A program made the position numbers and the translations under genes. From contig NZ_LRML01000006.1 of assembly GCF_001647285.1 (NCBI RefSeq), forward strand, positions 62,001-126,000: DNA of 64,000 nucleotides. The letters run 5' to 3'. Shown piece by piece: positions 8,488 through 16,993 of this stretch. The notes beneath the pieces are model-generated. The model was not told the origin of the DNA. It was given only the letters and a program-made list of their open reading frames with translations, and did no database searches. Positions within the stretch are counted from its first letter, which is position 1; each line of letters opens with the position of its first letter. The stretch is from Rufibacter roseus (GTDB taxonomy: Bacteria; Bacteroidota; Bacteroidia; Cytophagales; Hymenobacteraceae).

Positions 8488-9489
8488 CTATACAGGTTTT
8501 AAAAGAACATCTGCAAAACCGTGGCTTGCGTCAGTGAACACATCTTCTATTCTCAAACCACAATGCAAAGCCATTTCTTTCAGCTGTTTTAAGGTGTATT
8601 TATAAGAGTTCTCGGTATGAATAGCCTCCCAGGCATCAAAGTGAAAGGTTTTGTTTAGAGCCTGAACCTGCACTTCCTGATCTTCTTTGCTAATGATGAA
8701 GCTGCGCATGGTTCCCTCAATAGGATCGTATTCAGCAAAATGCTGAAACTTGTCCAGATCAAAATCAGCCTGTAGTTCCTGGTTGATTCGGTGCAGTAGG
8801 TTCAGGTTAAAAGCGGAGGTAACACCAGCAGCATCGTCATAGGCTTGGCGAATCTTTTCCGGTTCTTTTTTTAGATCTACCCCCAATAAAAACCGGTCTT
8901 GAGGCGAGAGACTTTCCCGTACCTGGCAGAGGAATTGCTGTGCGCTGCTAGGTACAAAATTACCTATGTTAGAGCCAAGAAATAGCACCAGCTTTCGGTC
9001 TGTACTGTGCTCATTCAGCCACTTAAGGCCCTGGAAGTATTCCGCCGCCAAGCCCGTTACTTTTAAATCCGGATACGTCTGGCTTAGCTCCTGCAAAAGC
9101 TCCTGCAACTGGTCTTTTGAAATGTCAAGCGGTACAAAGGTGAAATCAGTTTCTGACTGAACCAGTTCTTTGATAAGTAGTTTTGTCTTCAAGGCATCAC
9201 CGGCTCCCAGGTCAATCAACTGAAAAGGAGATTGGGTGCCAAAGGCGAATAAAATTTCTTTACGCTGCCTTTCCAGAATTTCGTGCTCCAACTCAGTGAG
9301 ATAATATTCAGGCAGTTCCATGATCTGCTGAAACAACTGGCTGCCACGGGCATCATAAAAAAACTTTGAAGACAGTTTTTTAGGATACTGTGACAATCCG
9401 TTTGCCACATCTTTCGCCAGTCCTTCATCTTTGCTCAGGTCAGGCGGAAGCAGGTTGATGATGGTATTTGTCTGTGTATTCTCTGCCAT
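8488..9489 (-). CDS. egtD: L-histidine N-alpha-methyltransferase EgtD
   Basis: The 333-residue protein matches the EgtD family: SQYPKKLSSKFFYDARGSQLF, EYYLTELEHEIL, the SAM-site LIDLGAGDALKT (about 97-108), PLDISKDQLQ, and FLGSNIGNF. It makes hercynine by adding three methyl groups from S-adenosylmethionine to histidine, the first step of ergothioneine synthesis, in the cytoplasm. Length is normal for the family. The start lies 14 bp after the egtB stop, which indicates an operon. No egtA or egtC homologue is present, which fits the shorter bacterial route where EgtB uses a simpler thiol donor (inference). Confidence 0.95.
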   Translation of the reverse strand: MAENTQTNTIINLLPPDLSKDEGLAKDVANGLSQYPKKLSSKFFYDARGSQLFQQIMELPEYYLTELEHEILERQRKEILFAFGTQSPFQLIDLGAGDALKTKLLIKELVQSETDFTFVPLDISKDQLQELLQELSQTYPDLKVTGLAAEYFQGLKWLNEHSTDRKLVLFLGSNIGNFVPSSAQQFLCQVRESLSPQDRFLLGVDLKKEPEKIRQAYDDAAGVTSAFNLNLLHRINQELQADFDLDKFQHFAEYDPIEGTMRSFIISKEDQEVQVQALNKTFHFDAWEAIHTENSYKYTLKQLKEMALHCGLRIEDVFTDASHGFADVLLKPV

Positions 9490-9503
9490 AGTAAAGTCGT
9501 ACG

Positions 9504-10796
9504 TTATTTTTTAGCCAAACGGATGCCGGTAAATTGCCAACGTTTGTCTGCATGAAAGAAATTACGGTATGTACAACGTATGTGGCTTTCTGGGGTGGCG
9601 CAGGAGCCGCCCCGTAATACCATCTGGTTCACCATAAACTTTCCGTTGTATTCACCTAAGGCTCCGGGGGCAGCAGAATAACCCGGATATGGCAGATAAG
9701 CACTGTTGGTCCATTCCCAAGTATTTCCCAGCAGGTGGGCTGTTTTAGGTGCGTTTTCAGAAAAAGAGGCCGAAATGGGCTGCAGCTTTCCTGATTCTAA
9801 AAAGTTGCCTTTGGCACTGGGGCTGGCGTGAAGCTGGGCTAAAACTTCCCACTCAAATTCGGTTAATAAACGGTGCCCGCTCCAGTTGGCATACGCTTGG
9901 GCTTCATAGAAGCTAATGTGGGTGACTGGCTCATTCTCCTTTACTTTTTCTACTCCGTGCAAGGTAAAATGGTACCAATCGCCTTCCTGCTGAAACCAGT
10001 ACAACGGTGCTTGCCATTGGTGCTGCTGAACTAATGCCCACCCTTCATCCATCCAATATCTGAAGTCACTATACCCGCCATCATCAATGAACGCCATATA
10101 TTCCCCATTCGTAACGGTACAAGAGCTGGCCTCAAAAGCCGGCAAAAGAACCTTGTGCGGGTTTAATTCATTGTCGAAGCAGAAACCTTCACCTTGGTAG
10201 CCAATGGTATAAATTCCCTCAGGTATGGTAAGCCATGTGTTTTGGGGCTGTTTTCCTGAAAACTCACCTAAAACAGAATTTTGCTGCTCGTGGTAAATAG
10301 GCATTAGCGGATTGCACCCTAAAATATATTTTATGTCAGTAACCAGCAGTTCCTGGTGTTGTTGTTCGTGTTGGAGCCCCAGTTCTATGGCGGCAGTTAT
10401 TTCCTCATTTTTAAGCAGCTCCTCATTCTGCAGAGCTTTTTCCATCCACTGGTCTACGTGCCGGCGATACTCCAGAATGTCTTGTAATGGTGGCCTGGAC
10501 AAAGTACCTCGGTCTGAACGGGCAACCCTGCTGCCCATGCTGTTATAGTATGAGTTAAAAAGAAAAGCATATTGGGAATGAAAGAGTCTATAGCCTTTCA
10601 CATGAGGAGCCAAAATGAAAGTCTCAAAAAACCAGGTGGTATGCCCCATGTGCCATTTAGGAGGACTTACATCTACCATAGGCTGCATCACCGTGTCTTC
10701 GGGAGTAAGCGGTGCGCAAATAGAAAGGGTCTGTTGACGTATGTTCTGGTACCGGGAGAGCAACAGCTCTAAGTAGCTGTGGTGAGTTGAGAGCAT
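9504..10796 (-). CDS. egtB: Ergothioneine biosynthesis protein EgtB (iron sulfoxide synthase)
   Basis: A DinB-like N-terminal helical bundle (PPKWHMGHTTWFFETF and LGLQHEQQHQELLVTDI, which supply the iron-binding histidines) is followed by a formylglycine-generating-enzyme-type C-terminal domain (GNTWEWTNSAYLPYPGY, VLRGGSCATP, RCTYRNFF, GIRLAK). EgtB is a non-haem iron enzyme that joins hercynine to a thiol and oxidises it to the sulfoxide. The frame is open to 10850; I favour the Met at 10796 (MLSTHHSYLELLLSRYQ) because the extra 18 residues look unrelated to the family and leave only 20 bp to the divergent menC gene. The cluster order egtB-egtD-PLP enzyme suggests one transcript. Confidence 0.93.
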   Translation of the reverse strand: MLSTHHSYLELLLSRYQNIRQQTLSICAPLTPEDTVMQPMVDVSPPKWHMGHTTWFFETFILAPHVKGYRLFHSQYAFLFNSYYNSMGSRVARSDRGTLSRPPLQDILEYRRHVDQWMEKALQNEELLKNEEITAAIELGLQHEQQHQELLVTDIKYILGCNPLMPIYHEQQNSVLGEFSGKQPQNTWLTIPEGIYTIGYQGEGFCFDNELNPHKVLLPAFEASSCTVTNGEYMAFIDDGGYSDFRYWMDEGWALVQQHQWQAPLYWFQQEGDWYHFTLHGVEKVKENEPVTHISFYEAQAYANWSGHRLLTEFEWEVLAQLHASPSAKGNFLESGKLQPISASFSENAPKTAHLLGNTWEWTNSAYLPYPGYSAAPGALGEYNGKFMVNQMVLRGGSCATPESHIRCTYRNFFHADKRWQFTGIRLAKK

Positions 10797-10870
10797 TTGA
10801 TCTTGAATTTTATCTTTCCTAAACAGAAAATAGACGTAAAGGTTATACATTCACAAGCTGAATCTGCTTT

Positions 10871-11947
10871 ATGCCCTTTGTTTTAACACCATTTTCTCGC
10901 CAGCTGGAATTTACTTTTAATGCCCGCACCTCAAGGGGGGCAATGCAAACGCATCAGGCGCATTATCTGCGGTTGCACCATACTAAAGAGCCCCAGAAAC
11001 AGGGGTGGGGAGAATGTTCTCCTTTGCCGGGTCTGAGCCCAGACTTTTCTCCAGCTTTCACTCAGAAGCTGCAACAGCTTTGTGGATACTTTAACAGTTT
11101 ACAGATAGAGGAAATTGAAGACGACCGGAAAGGAAGTTATTGGCAATACCTGATAGAGTGGCCGTCTATATGTTTTGCCTGGGAAACAGCTTGGGTAGAT
11201 TATTTCAGGGGAGCCAAGCGTATGCTTTATGACAACCCCTTTAGTAGATCAGAGCAAGGCATCAAAATAAACGGACTCATCTGGATGGGAGATGCCGCGT
11301 TTATGCGGGAACAGATTGAGCAGAAACTGAAGCAAGGCTTCAGTTGCCTTAAACTAAAGATTGGCGGTCTTAACTTTGAACAGGAATTAAACATTCTGGA
11401 AGAGGTAAGAAAAATTGCCGGTCCTGAAGAGTTGGAGGTGCGCCTGGATGCCAATGGTGCTTTCACACCCGAAGATGCTCTGAAGAAACTGGAACAGCTT
11501 GCCCGCTTCTCAATTCATTCTCTAGAGCAGCCAGTTAAGCCGGGGCAGCAAGATATTATGCAGCAAATTTGCGAAGAATCGCCAATTCCCATTGCATTAG
11601 ATGAAGAACTGATAGGGGTAGTGAACCATGAAGACAAGTGGAAGTTGCTACGAACCCTACAGCCTGCCTATATTATTCTGAAGCCAACTTTATTAGGCGG
11701 TTTGATTTCCACGCGGGAGTGGATACAAGTAGCCGACACACTTCAGACCAAATGGTGGCTAACTTCTGCCTTAGAATCTAATATTGGTTTAAATGCCATT
11801 GCCCAGTTCTCGCAAGATTTTGACAACCCACTTCCACAGGGTTTAGGAACGGGGCAGCTGTACCGCAACAATTTGAAGTCGCCGCTGGAGGTAAGAGGGC
11901 AGGAGCTATGGTATAATGCAGATCAGGAGTGGGAGCTGCCAGAGTAG
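10871..11947 (+). CDS. menC: o-Succinylbenzoate synthase MenC
   Basis: This 358-residue enolase-superfamily enzyme has a capping domain (GWGECSPLPGLSPDF near 49-63) and a barrel with the catalytic KLKIGG Lys pair (CLKLKIGGLNF), the metal ligands VRLDANGAF, LEQPVKP and PIALDEELIG, and the last-strand LKPTLLGG. This set identifies MenC-type dehydratases, which convert SHCHC to o-succinylbenzoate in menaquinone synthesis. Menaquinone is the standard quinone of Bacteroidota and would feed the quinone-dependent Mqo encoded further right. No other men gene is adjacent. It is divergent from egtB with a very short shared upstream region. Confidence 0.93.
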   Translation: MPFVLTPFSRQLEFTFNARTSRGAMQTHQAHYLRLHHTKEPQKQGWGECSPLPGLSPDFSPAFTQKLQQLCGYFNSLQIEEIEDDRKGSYWQYLIEWPSICFAWETAWVDYFRGAKRMLYDNPFSRSEQGIKINGLIWMGDAAFMREQIEQKLKQGFSCLKLKIGGLNFEQELNILEEVRKIAGPEELEVRLDANGAFTPEDALKKLEQLARFSIHSLEQPVKPGQQDIMQQICEESPIPIALDEELIGVVNHEDKWKLLRTLQPAYIILKPTLLGGLISTREWIQVADTLQTKWWLTSALESNIGLNAIAQFSQDFDNPLPQGLGTGQLYRNNLKSPLEVRGQELWYNADQEWELPE

Positions 11948-11996
11948 AGGGCTTTGATCGTATTGAATCTTTACAAGACCTATTAACTTGAGTACT

Positions 11997-12686
11997 TTAT
12001 TGCTCTAATAACTGCTGCACTAATGCAGGAACGCCCACTGTCGCTTTTTCCTGAATGATAGTTAAATTTCTGCGGTGACTGACAGCAGGAGCATTCGGAT
12101 CAATCAGATAAATAGGCGTGTCGTGCGGTGCATAAGACAAAAGCCCGGCAGCAGGGTATACCTGTAAAGAGGTTCCAATCACAAGTAGGTAATCGGCCGC
12201 CATAGTTTCATCTACCGCTTTATCAAAGAGGGGCACAGGTTCTCCGAACCACACAATGTTTGGGCGCAATTGTGATCCTTTATCACATACATCTCCCAGC
12301 TTCAATTCCCAGCTCTGCATTGGGTAAATAAGGTTTTCGTCTTTGGTGCTGCGGCTCTCAAATAATTTGCCGTGCAGGTGCAAAATATTAGAAGAGCCAG
12401 CACGCTCATGCAGGTTGTCTACGTTTTGAGTAATAATACGCACATCAAACTTTTGCTCCAGATCTGCCAAGGCCTTATGTGCTGCATTAGGCTCAACACC
12501 TAAAGCGCTTTTCCGACGTTGGTTGTAAAACTCCAGTACCAGTTCAGGGTTCTTTCTCCATCCTTGAGGCGAGGCTACCTCCATCACATCATGCCCCTCC
12601 CAAAGACCATTAGCATCACGAAAAGTAGCCAGCCCGCTTTCAGCACTAATGCCGGCACCTGTTAGAACTACAATTTTCTGCTTCAT
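11997..12686 (-). CDS. cobB: SIR2-family NAD-dependent protein deacylase (class III, CobB-like)
   Basis: The 229-residue protein has the sirtuin motifs VLTGAGISAESGLATFRD, TQNVDNLHERAGS and LHLHGKLFESR (catalytic His), then NIVWFGEPVP and GTSLQVYPAAGLL. The Tyr-x-x-Arg pair in EFYNQRRKSAL is the signature of class III sirtuins, which prefer succinyl, malonyl or glutaryl lysine. The usual zinc ribbon of four cysteines is missing: only one Cys (GDVCDKGSQLRP) remains in the region. That loss makes the zinc site non-functional, although the catalytic residues are intact. The gene lies downstream of topA on the same strand beyond a large hairpin, so it probably has its own promoter. Confidence 0.93.
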   Translation of the reverse strand: MKQKIVVLTGAGISAESGLATFRDANGLWEGHDVMEVASPQGWRKNPELVLEFYNQRRKSALGVEPNAAHKALADLEQKFDVRIITQNVDNLHERAGSSNILHLHGKLFESRSTKDENLIYPMQSWELKLGDVCDKGSQLRPNIVWFGEPVPLFDKAVDETMAADYLLVIGTSLQVYPAAGLLSYAPHDTPIYLIDPNAPAVSHRRNLTIIQEKATVGVPALVQQLLEQ

Positions 12687-12750
12687 TACTTCTTGATGAT
12701 AAGTGCTAGAAAAATATTTTAAAGGAGGTTCATTATACTTGTTAAAAAAA

Positions 12751-12806
12751 TAACGCTTCTGTTTTAGGCCTTATTTAAGAAAAACAGGCCTAAAACAGAA
12801 GCGTTA
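12751..12806. repeat. Dispersed intergenic palindrome, copy 4 (longest perfect arms)
   Basis: A 56 bp element with perfect 21 bp arms (12751-12771 and 12786-12806), including CTGTTTTAGGCCT and its exact complement. It sits downstream of topA (minus strand) and before the sirtuin gene and could form a very stable hairpin in RNA. Confidence 0.92.
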
Positions 12807-12859
12807 TGTAGACAGAGTAAAAGCCTTTTTTCTCAAGTCTTATATTCAGTGATTATCTG

Positions 12860-15274
12860 TTAAGATTTTTTCTTAGTGCCAGTACCTTTCTTTGCGGCTG
12901 TTTTCTTGGCCGGTGTCTTTTTTGCCGCCGCTGGCGTGTCTGCTGAGGCCGATTTTTTCTTGAAACCACCTCTGGCAGGTTTATCAGGAGTCTGCTCTGC
13001 CAGTTCCAGGCATCTTTCCAAAGTCAGCTCAGACGGCTCCTGACCTTTAGGAATCTTCACGTTCTTTTTACCTACTGCTATGTAAGGCCCGAATCTGCCG
13101 TTCAATACCGTTACCTCTGGGTTTTCAGGAAATGATTTTATAAGCTTTTCAGCGTCTGCTTTGCGTTTGGCTTCAATTATTTCAACGGCTTCCTGCTCTG
13201 TGACTAGCAGGGGATCTATCGTTTTGGGAAGTGAGTAAAATTTACTGTTATGTTGTATGTATGGCCCAAAACGCCCTATAGCGGCTTTCATGTCCTTGCC
13301 TTCATATTCACCCACCACTCTTGGTAACTTGAACAATTCCAAGGCTTGCTCTAAAGTGATAGACTCCAAAAACTGGCCTTTCCGTAGGCTCGCATAAACA
13401 GGCTTTTCTTCTGACTCCTCTACTTCTTCACCCAACTGTACATAGGGGCCAAAGCGTCCTAGTTTGGCTATTACTTTCTTACCGGTATTGGGGTCTGTAC
13501 CTAGTTCACGGGCACCGCTGACCGATGACCGCTCTACATCAGCGGAGGCTTCAATGGTTTTATGAAAGCTTGAGTAGAAGGTTTCTAACATGCTATCCCA
13601 CTGCTGCTTACCAGCTGCAATCTCATCAAATTCTTCTTCTACCTTGGCTGTGAAAGAATAATCAATCACGCTCTCGAAGTGTGCTACCAGAAAATCAGTA
13701 ACCACCATGGCAATATCAGTGGGGAAGAGCTTTGCTTTCTCCGCGCCAGCCATTTCGGTTTTCTTCTGCGTAGAGATTTCTCCTTTCTCCAACGTCAGCA
13801 CATGGTAGGGTCTTTCTTTTCCCTCTCTATTGTCTTTTTCTACGTAGCCTCTTTTTTGTATGGTAGAAATGGTAGGCGCATAGGTAGACGGTCTGCCTAT
13901 GCCCATTTCTTCTAATTTCTTCACCAGGCTTGCCTCGGTATAACGTGGGGCAGGGCGGCTGTAACGCTCGGTTGCCTGCAGGCGCTGCATGTTGAGCGAC
14001 TGGCCTTCCTGCAAAGGGGGCAACATCCCTTTCACATCATCATCGGCTATCTCTTCATCATCGGTAGATTCTGTATATACCTTCAGGAAGCCTTCGAATC
14101 GAACAACTTCCCCGGTAGCGACTAGTTTCTCCGGTTGCCCGCTTATGGAAATGGTGGCTGTGGTTTTCTCAATTTCGGCATCAGCCATCTGAGAGGCAAT
14201 AGCTCGCTTGCGAATCAGATCATAGAGACGCTGTTCGTTACGGTCATCGCTCACCGTTACAGCGGCAAAATCTGTTGGCCTGATAGATTCGTGCGCTTCC
14301 TGGGCTTGTTTAGACTTTGTTTTGTACTGCCTGTTTTTTACATAATCTTGACCAAACGTGCGCTGAATTTCAGCCGCGGCAGCCTGCATGGCATCTTGTG
14401 ACAAGTTCACAGAGTCAGTACGCATGTAAGAGATCTTACCAGCCTCGTAAAGCCGTTGCGCTACCGTCATGGTTTGGGCTACAGAGAAATACAGCTTGCG
14501 GCTGGCTTCCTGCTGCAGGGTAGAGGTAGTAAATGGCGGAGCTGGACTACGCTTAGTTGGCTTTTTCTCTAAGCTCTCTATTGAAAAAGAGGCGCCGATG
14601 CAACGTTTTAGAAAATTCTCGGCTTCCTCCTGCGTTTTGAAGCGGGTATTTAATTCCGCCTCCAATTTTTTACCGCCAGCATCAAAGTGCGCGGTAACTT
14701 TATAGGCAGATTCTGCCTTGTGCCGTTCAATTTCGCGCTCTCGCTCTACTACCAGCCTTACAGCAACAGACTGTACCCGTCCGGCAGAAAGACCCGTTTT
14801 AATTTTTTTCCAGAGCACCGGGCTTAACTCAAAACCTACCAAACGATCCAATACCCTTCGGGCTTGCTGCGCGTTCACCAGGTTCACATCTATAGTGCGC
14901 GGATGCTCAATGGCATTTAAAATGGCGTTTTTGGTAATTTCTCTGAATACAATACGCCTTGTTTTTGCTTCGTTTAAGTTTAAAGCCTCAGCCAAATGCC
15001 AGGAGATAGCCTCTCCCTCACGGTCCTCATCTGATGCTAACCAAACCGTTTCGGCTTCTTTGGCTAATTTTTTTAGTTGGCTTATGACTTCCCTTTTATC
15101 AGGGTTTATCACATAAGTAGGTTTGAAGCCATTTTGTATGTCAATTGCATTGTTGTCTTTAGGGAGGTCGCGCACGTGTCCAAAGCTTGACTTCACTACG
15201 AAATCTTTGCCTAAATAGTCTTCAATGGTCTTTGCTTTGGCCGGGGACTCTACTATCACTAAGTTTTTAATCAT
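12860..15274 (-). CDS. topA: DNA topoisomerase I
   Basis: An 804-residue type IA topoisomerase. The Toprim domain begins NLVIVESPAKAKTIEDYLG and has the metal-binding DEDREGEAISWHL. The active-site tyrosine lies in ISYMRTDSVNLS, and the domain ends with GIGRPSTYAPTI. The C-terminus carries several zinc-free repeats of the RFGPYVQLG type, then a Lys/Ala-rich tail (AAKKTPAKKTAAKKGTGTKK) that likely binds DNA. It relaxes negative supercoils. The frame opens 9 codons earlier at 15301, but the conserved N-terminus is MIKNLVIVESPAKAKT, so the start is placed at 15274. Confidence 0.97.
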   Translation of the reverse strand: MIKNLVIVESPAKAKTIEDYLGKDFVVKSSFGHVRDLPKDNNAIDIQNGFKPTYVINPDKREVISQLKKLAKEAETVWLASDEDREGEAISWHLAEALNLNEAKTRRIVFREITKNAILNAIEHPRTIDVNLVNAQQARRVLDRLVGFELSPVLWKKIKTGLSAGRVQSVAVRLVVEREREIERHKAESAYKVTAHFDAGGKKLEAELNTRFKTQEEAENFLKRCIGASFSIESLEKKPTKRSPAPPFTTSTLQQEASRKLYFSVAQTMTVAQRLYEAGKISYMRTDSVNLSQDAMQAAAAEIQRTFGQDYVKNRQYKTKSKQAQEAHESIRPTDFAAVTVSDDRNEQRLYDLIRKRAIASQMADAEIEKTTATISISGQPEKLVATGEVVRFEGFLKVYTESTDDEEIADDDVKGMLPPLQEGQSLNMQRLQATERYSRPAPRYTEASLVKKLEEMGIGRPSTYAPTISTIQKRGYVEKDNREGKERPYHVLTLEKGEISTQKKTEMAGAEKAKLFPTDIAMVVTDFLVAHFESVIDYSFTAKVEEEFDEIAAGKQQWDSMLETFYSSFHKTIEASADVERSSVSGARELGTDPNTGKKVIAKLGRFGPYVQLGEEVEESEEKPVYASLRKGQFLESITLEQALELFKLPRVVGEYEGKDMKAAIGRFGPYIQHNSKFYSLPKTIDPLLVTEQEAVEIIEAKRKADAEKLIKSFPENPEVTVLNGRFGPYIAVGKKNVKIPKGQEPSELTLERCLELAEQTPDKPARGGFKKKSASADTPAAAKKTPAKKTAAKKGTGTKKKS

Positions 15275-15423
15275 AGGGTAAAAGGAGTGGGCTGTACCCA
15301 AAGTTTTTTCAAAGATGACGTAATTTTTTGAGACAATGCAAATGAATGGAGGTTTGATCGTTGGTCATTTGCCATAAAAGAATATACCTTAGAGCTATAA
15401 AAAAGTTTAAAGCCTGCCTCTAA

Positions 15424-15900
15424 ATGAAGAATCTACTATTGATGCGGCACGCTAATGCCGCCGAAAAATTAATTGGTCAGACAGATCATGACCGTGAGTT
15501 AACTTTACTGGGAGAAAGACATGCCGGTGAAGCTGGCATCTGGATGAAAAAGCATGAGCTGGTGCCTCAGCTGGTGCTTTGTAGTACCGCCGTTCGTACC
15601 CTTGCTACCTGCCATGAGGTACTGGAGAGCTTTGCAAAACCTGTTAAGGTGCAACACGAGAAGGTGATCTACAGCGGCTCAGAAACAGACATGTTACATC
15701 TGGTGCAGGATGTAGACGAGCAGGTAGACACACTACTATTAATAGGTCACAATCCTACCATCTCTATTTTAGGGTCACTGTTGGCAAATGAAGAAATTTC
15801 TTTTGAGCCTGCCAATGTAGCCCTCCTTCAGTTTCAGGCCGTAACTTGGGAAGAAGTGAAGAGTGGCCAAGGGAAGCTTACAAATTTTTACAGGGCCTAA
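15424..15900 (+). CDS. sixA: SixA-like histidine phosphatase
   Basis: A 158-residue protein of the histidine phosphatase (phosphoglycerate-mutase-like) family. It starts with the catalytic LLMRHANAAEK (Arg-His-Ala), has an Arg/Glu region (LCSTAVRTLATC, EKVIYSG), and the second histidine in LLIGHNPTISIL. The short length and RHA rather than RHG motif match the SixA branch, which removes phosphate from phospho-histidine on signalling proteins. The Bacteroidota substrate is unknown. The gene stands alone, with a palindrome directly behind the stop codon. Confidence 0.9.
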   Translation: MKNLLLMRHANAAEKLIGQTDHDRELTLLGERHAGEAGIWMKKHELVPQLVLCSTAVRTLATCHEVLESFAKPVKVQHEKVIYSGSETDMLHLVQDVDEQVDTLLLIGHNPTISILGSLLANEEISFEPANVALLQFQAVTWEEVKSGQGKLTNFYRA

Positions 15901-15905
15901 CTATA

Positions 15906-15943
15906 TGTTTTTAAGCTAGTTTTCTGAAAACAAGCCAAAAACA
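15906..15943. repeat. Dispersed intergenic palindrome, copy 5
   Basis: Begins 6 bp after the sixA-like stop. Arms TGTTTTTAAGCT and GCCAAAAACA enclose GTTTTCTGAAAAC. Confidence 0.7.
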
Positions 15944-16111
15944 AGCTTTTCTTATATTTATTAATTTGTAGATTAGCGAATCTGGAGATTCTAGAGGTGG
16001 TACAGATTTAAATTTTTAGCGGAGAGAAATGGTTGAATAGTAGCAGTTAGAATGGCTTCAAAAATTAGGTCCTGAAATCTCTGAAAAAAAATATACCATT
16101 TAGCGTAACCT

Positions 16112-16861
16112 ATGGCAGCAACTATCGTATCGGTCATCAACCAAAAAGGGGGCACCGGCAAAACCACCACTACCATTAATTTGGGAAGTGCCCTTCAGCA
16201 TTTGGGTAAACGCGTACTGTTGATCGATCTTGACCCTCAAGCCAACTTATCTTACTCTCTTGGAATAACGGAACCAGCCTGCACTCTCGCTGATGTATTT
16301 ACCGGACAGCACTCACTGGCGGAATGCATACAAGAGCGCAACGGCCTTTTTGTGGCCCCAGGTTCAAATGAGTTGGTAGATATAGAGATTTCTCTGGTTA
16401 GCCAGGAAGAAAGAGAAAAGTTTCTGCAGCAGATGTTAAGCGGGGCAAAAGGCTACGACTATATATTAATAGATTGTCCTCCTTCCTTGTCATTGCTTAC
16501 GGTTAATGCCTTGGCTGCCTCACATGAAGTGCTGATTCCGCTTCAAATGGAAGTGCTGACATTACAGGGCTTAGGTCAAATTCTGAATACCGTTCAACAG
16601 ATCAAAGGTACGTTGAACAAAAAGTTGAAGGTGAAAGGAATAGTGGTGGTAATGTATGACAAACGCCGGAAGCTTAGCTCAGAGATAGAAGATTATTTGA
16701 AAGAGAATATAGACGAGTATATCTTTCAGCAGCGCATTAGGTTAAACGTGAAGCTCGCAGAGGCGCCTTCTTTTGGGAAAAGTGTCATTGAATATGACGC
16801 TTCCTCTTATGGCGCAAAAGACTACATTGGTCTGGCCAAAGAATTTATAACTGTAAAATAA
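16112..16861 (+). CDS. parA: ParA-family ATPase at the head of a chemosensory locus
   Basis: The 249-residue protein has the deviant Walker A motif NQKGGTGKTTTTINLG (Lys11 and Lys16), LLIDLDPQANLS (Walker A'), and IDCPPSLSLLTVNAL (Walker B), all typical of ParA/Soj ATPases. No parB or parS-like partner follows. Instead a large soluble chemoreceptor gene starts 132 bp downstream on the same strand. In several bacteria ParA-like proteins (PpfA, ParC) position chemoreceptor arrays or cytoplasmic clusters so that both daughter cells inherit them. I infer that role here. A chromosome-partition Soj is the alternative, but one would then expect parB next to it. Confidence 0.92.
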   Translation: MAATIVSVINQKGGTGKTTTTINLGSALQHLGKRVLLIDLDPQANLSYSLGITEPACTLADVFTGQHSLAECIQERNGLFVAPGSNELVDIEISLVSQEEREKFLQQMLSGAKGYDYILIDCPPSLSLLTVNALAASHEVLIPLQMEVLTLQGLGQILNTVQQIKGTLNKKLKVKGIVVVMYDKRRKLSSEIEDYLKENIDEYIFQQRIRLNVKLAEAPSFGKSVIEYDASSYGAKDYIGLAKEFITVK

Positions 16862-16993
16862 AGACAGTTTGCAGTTTCAAAACTTTAAAAATTGTTGCGA
16901 AACCTTTTAGCAAGTTGGCTTGGTTAATACTAGCATGTTTAGCATTTATTTGCTTTAACAATAAGAAAATAACGCTCTTCAATCATAGATAAG

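Noticed and set aside
16112-16861. ParA as a chromosome or plasmid partition gene with nearby origin
   Set aside because: No parB, parS-like palindrome or replication gene is adjacent; the neighbour is a chemosensory operon.
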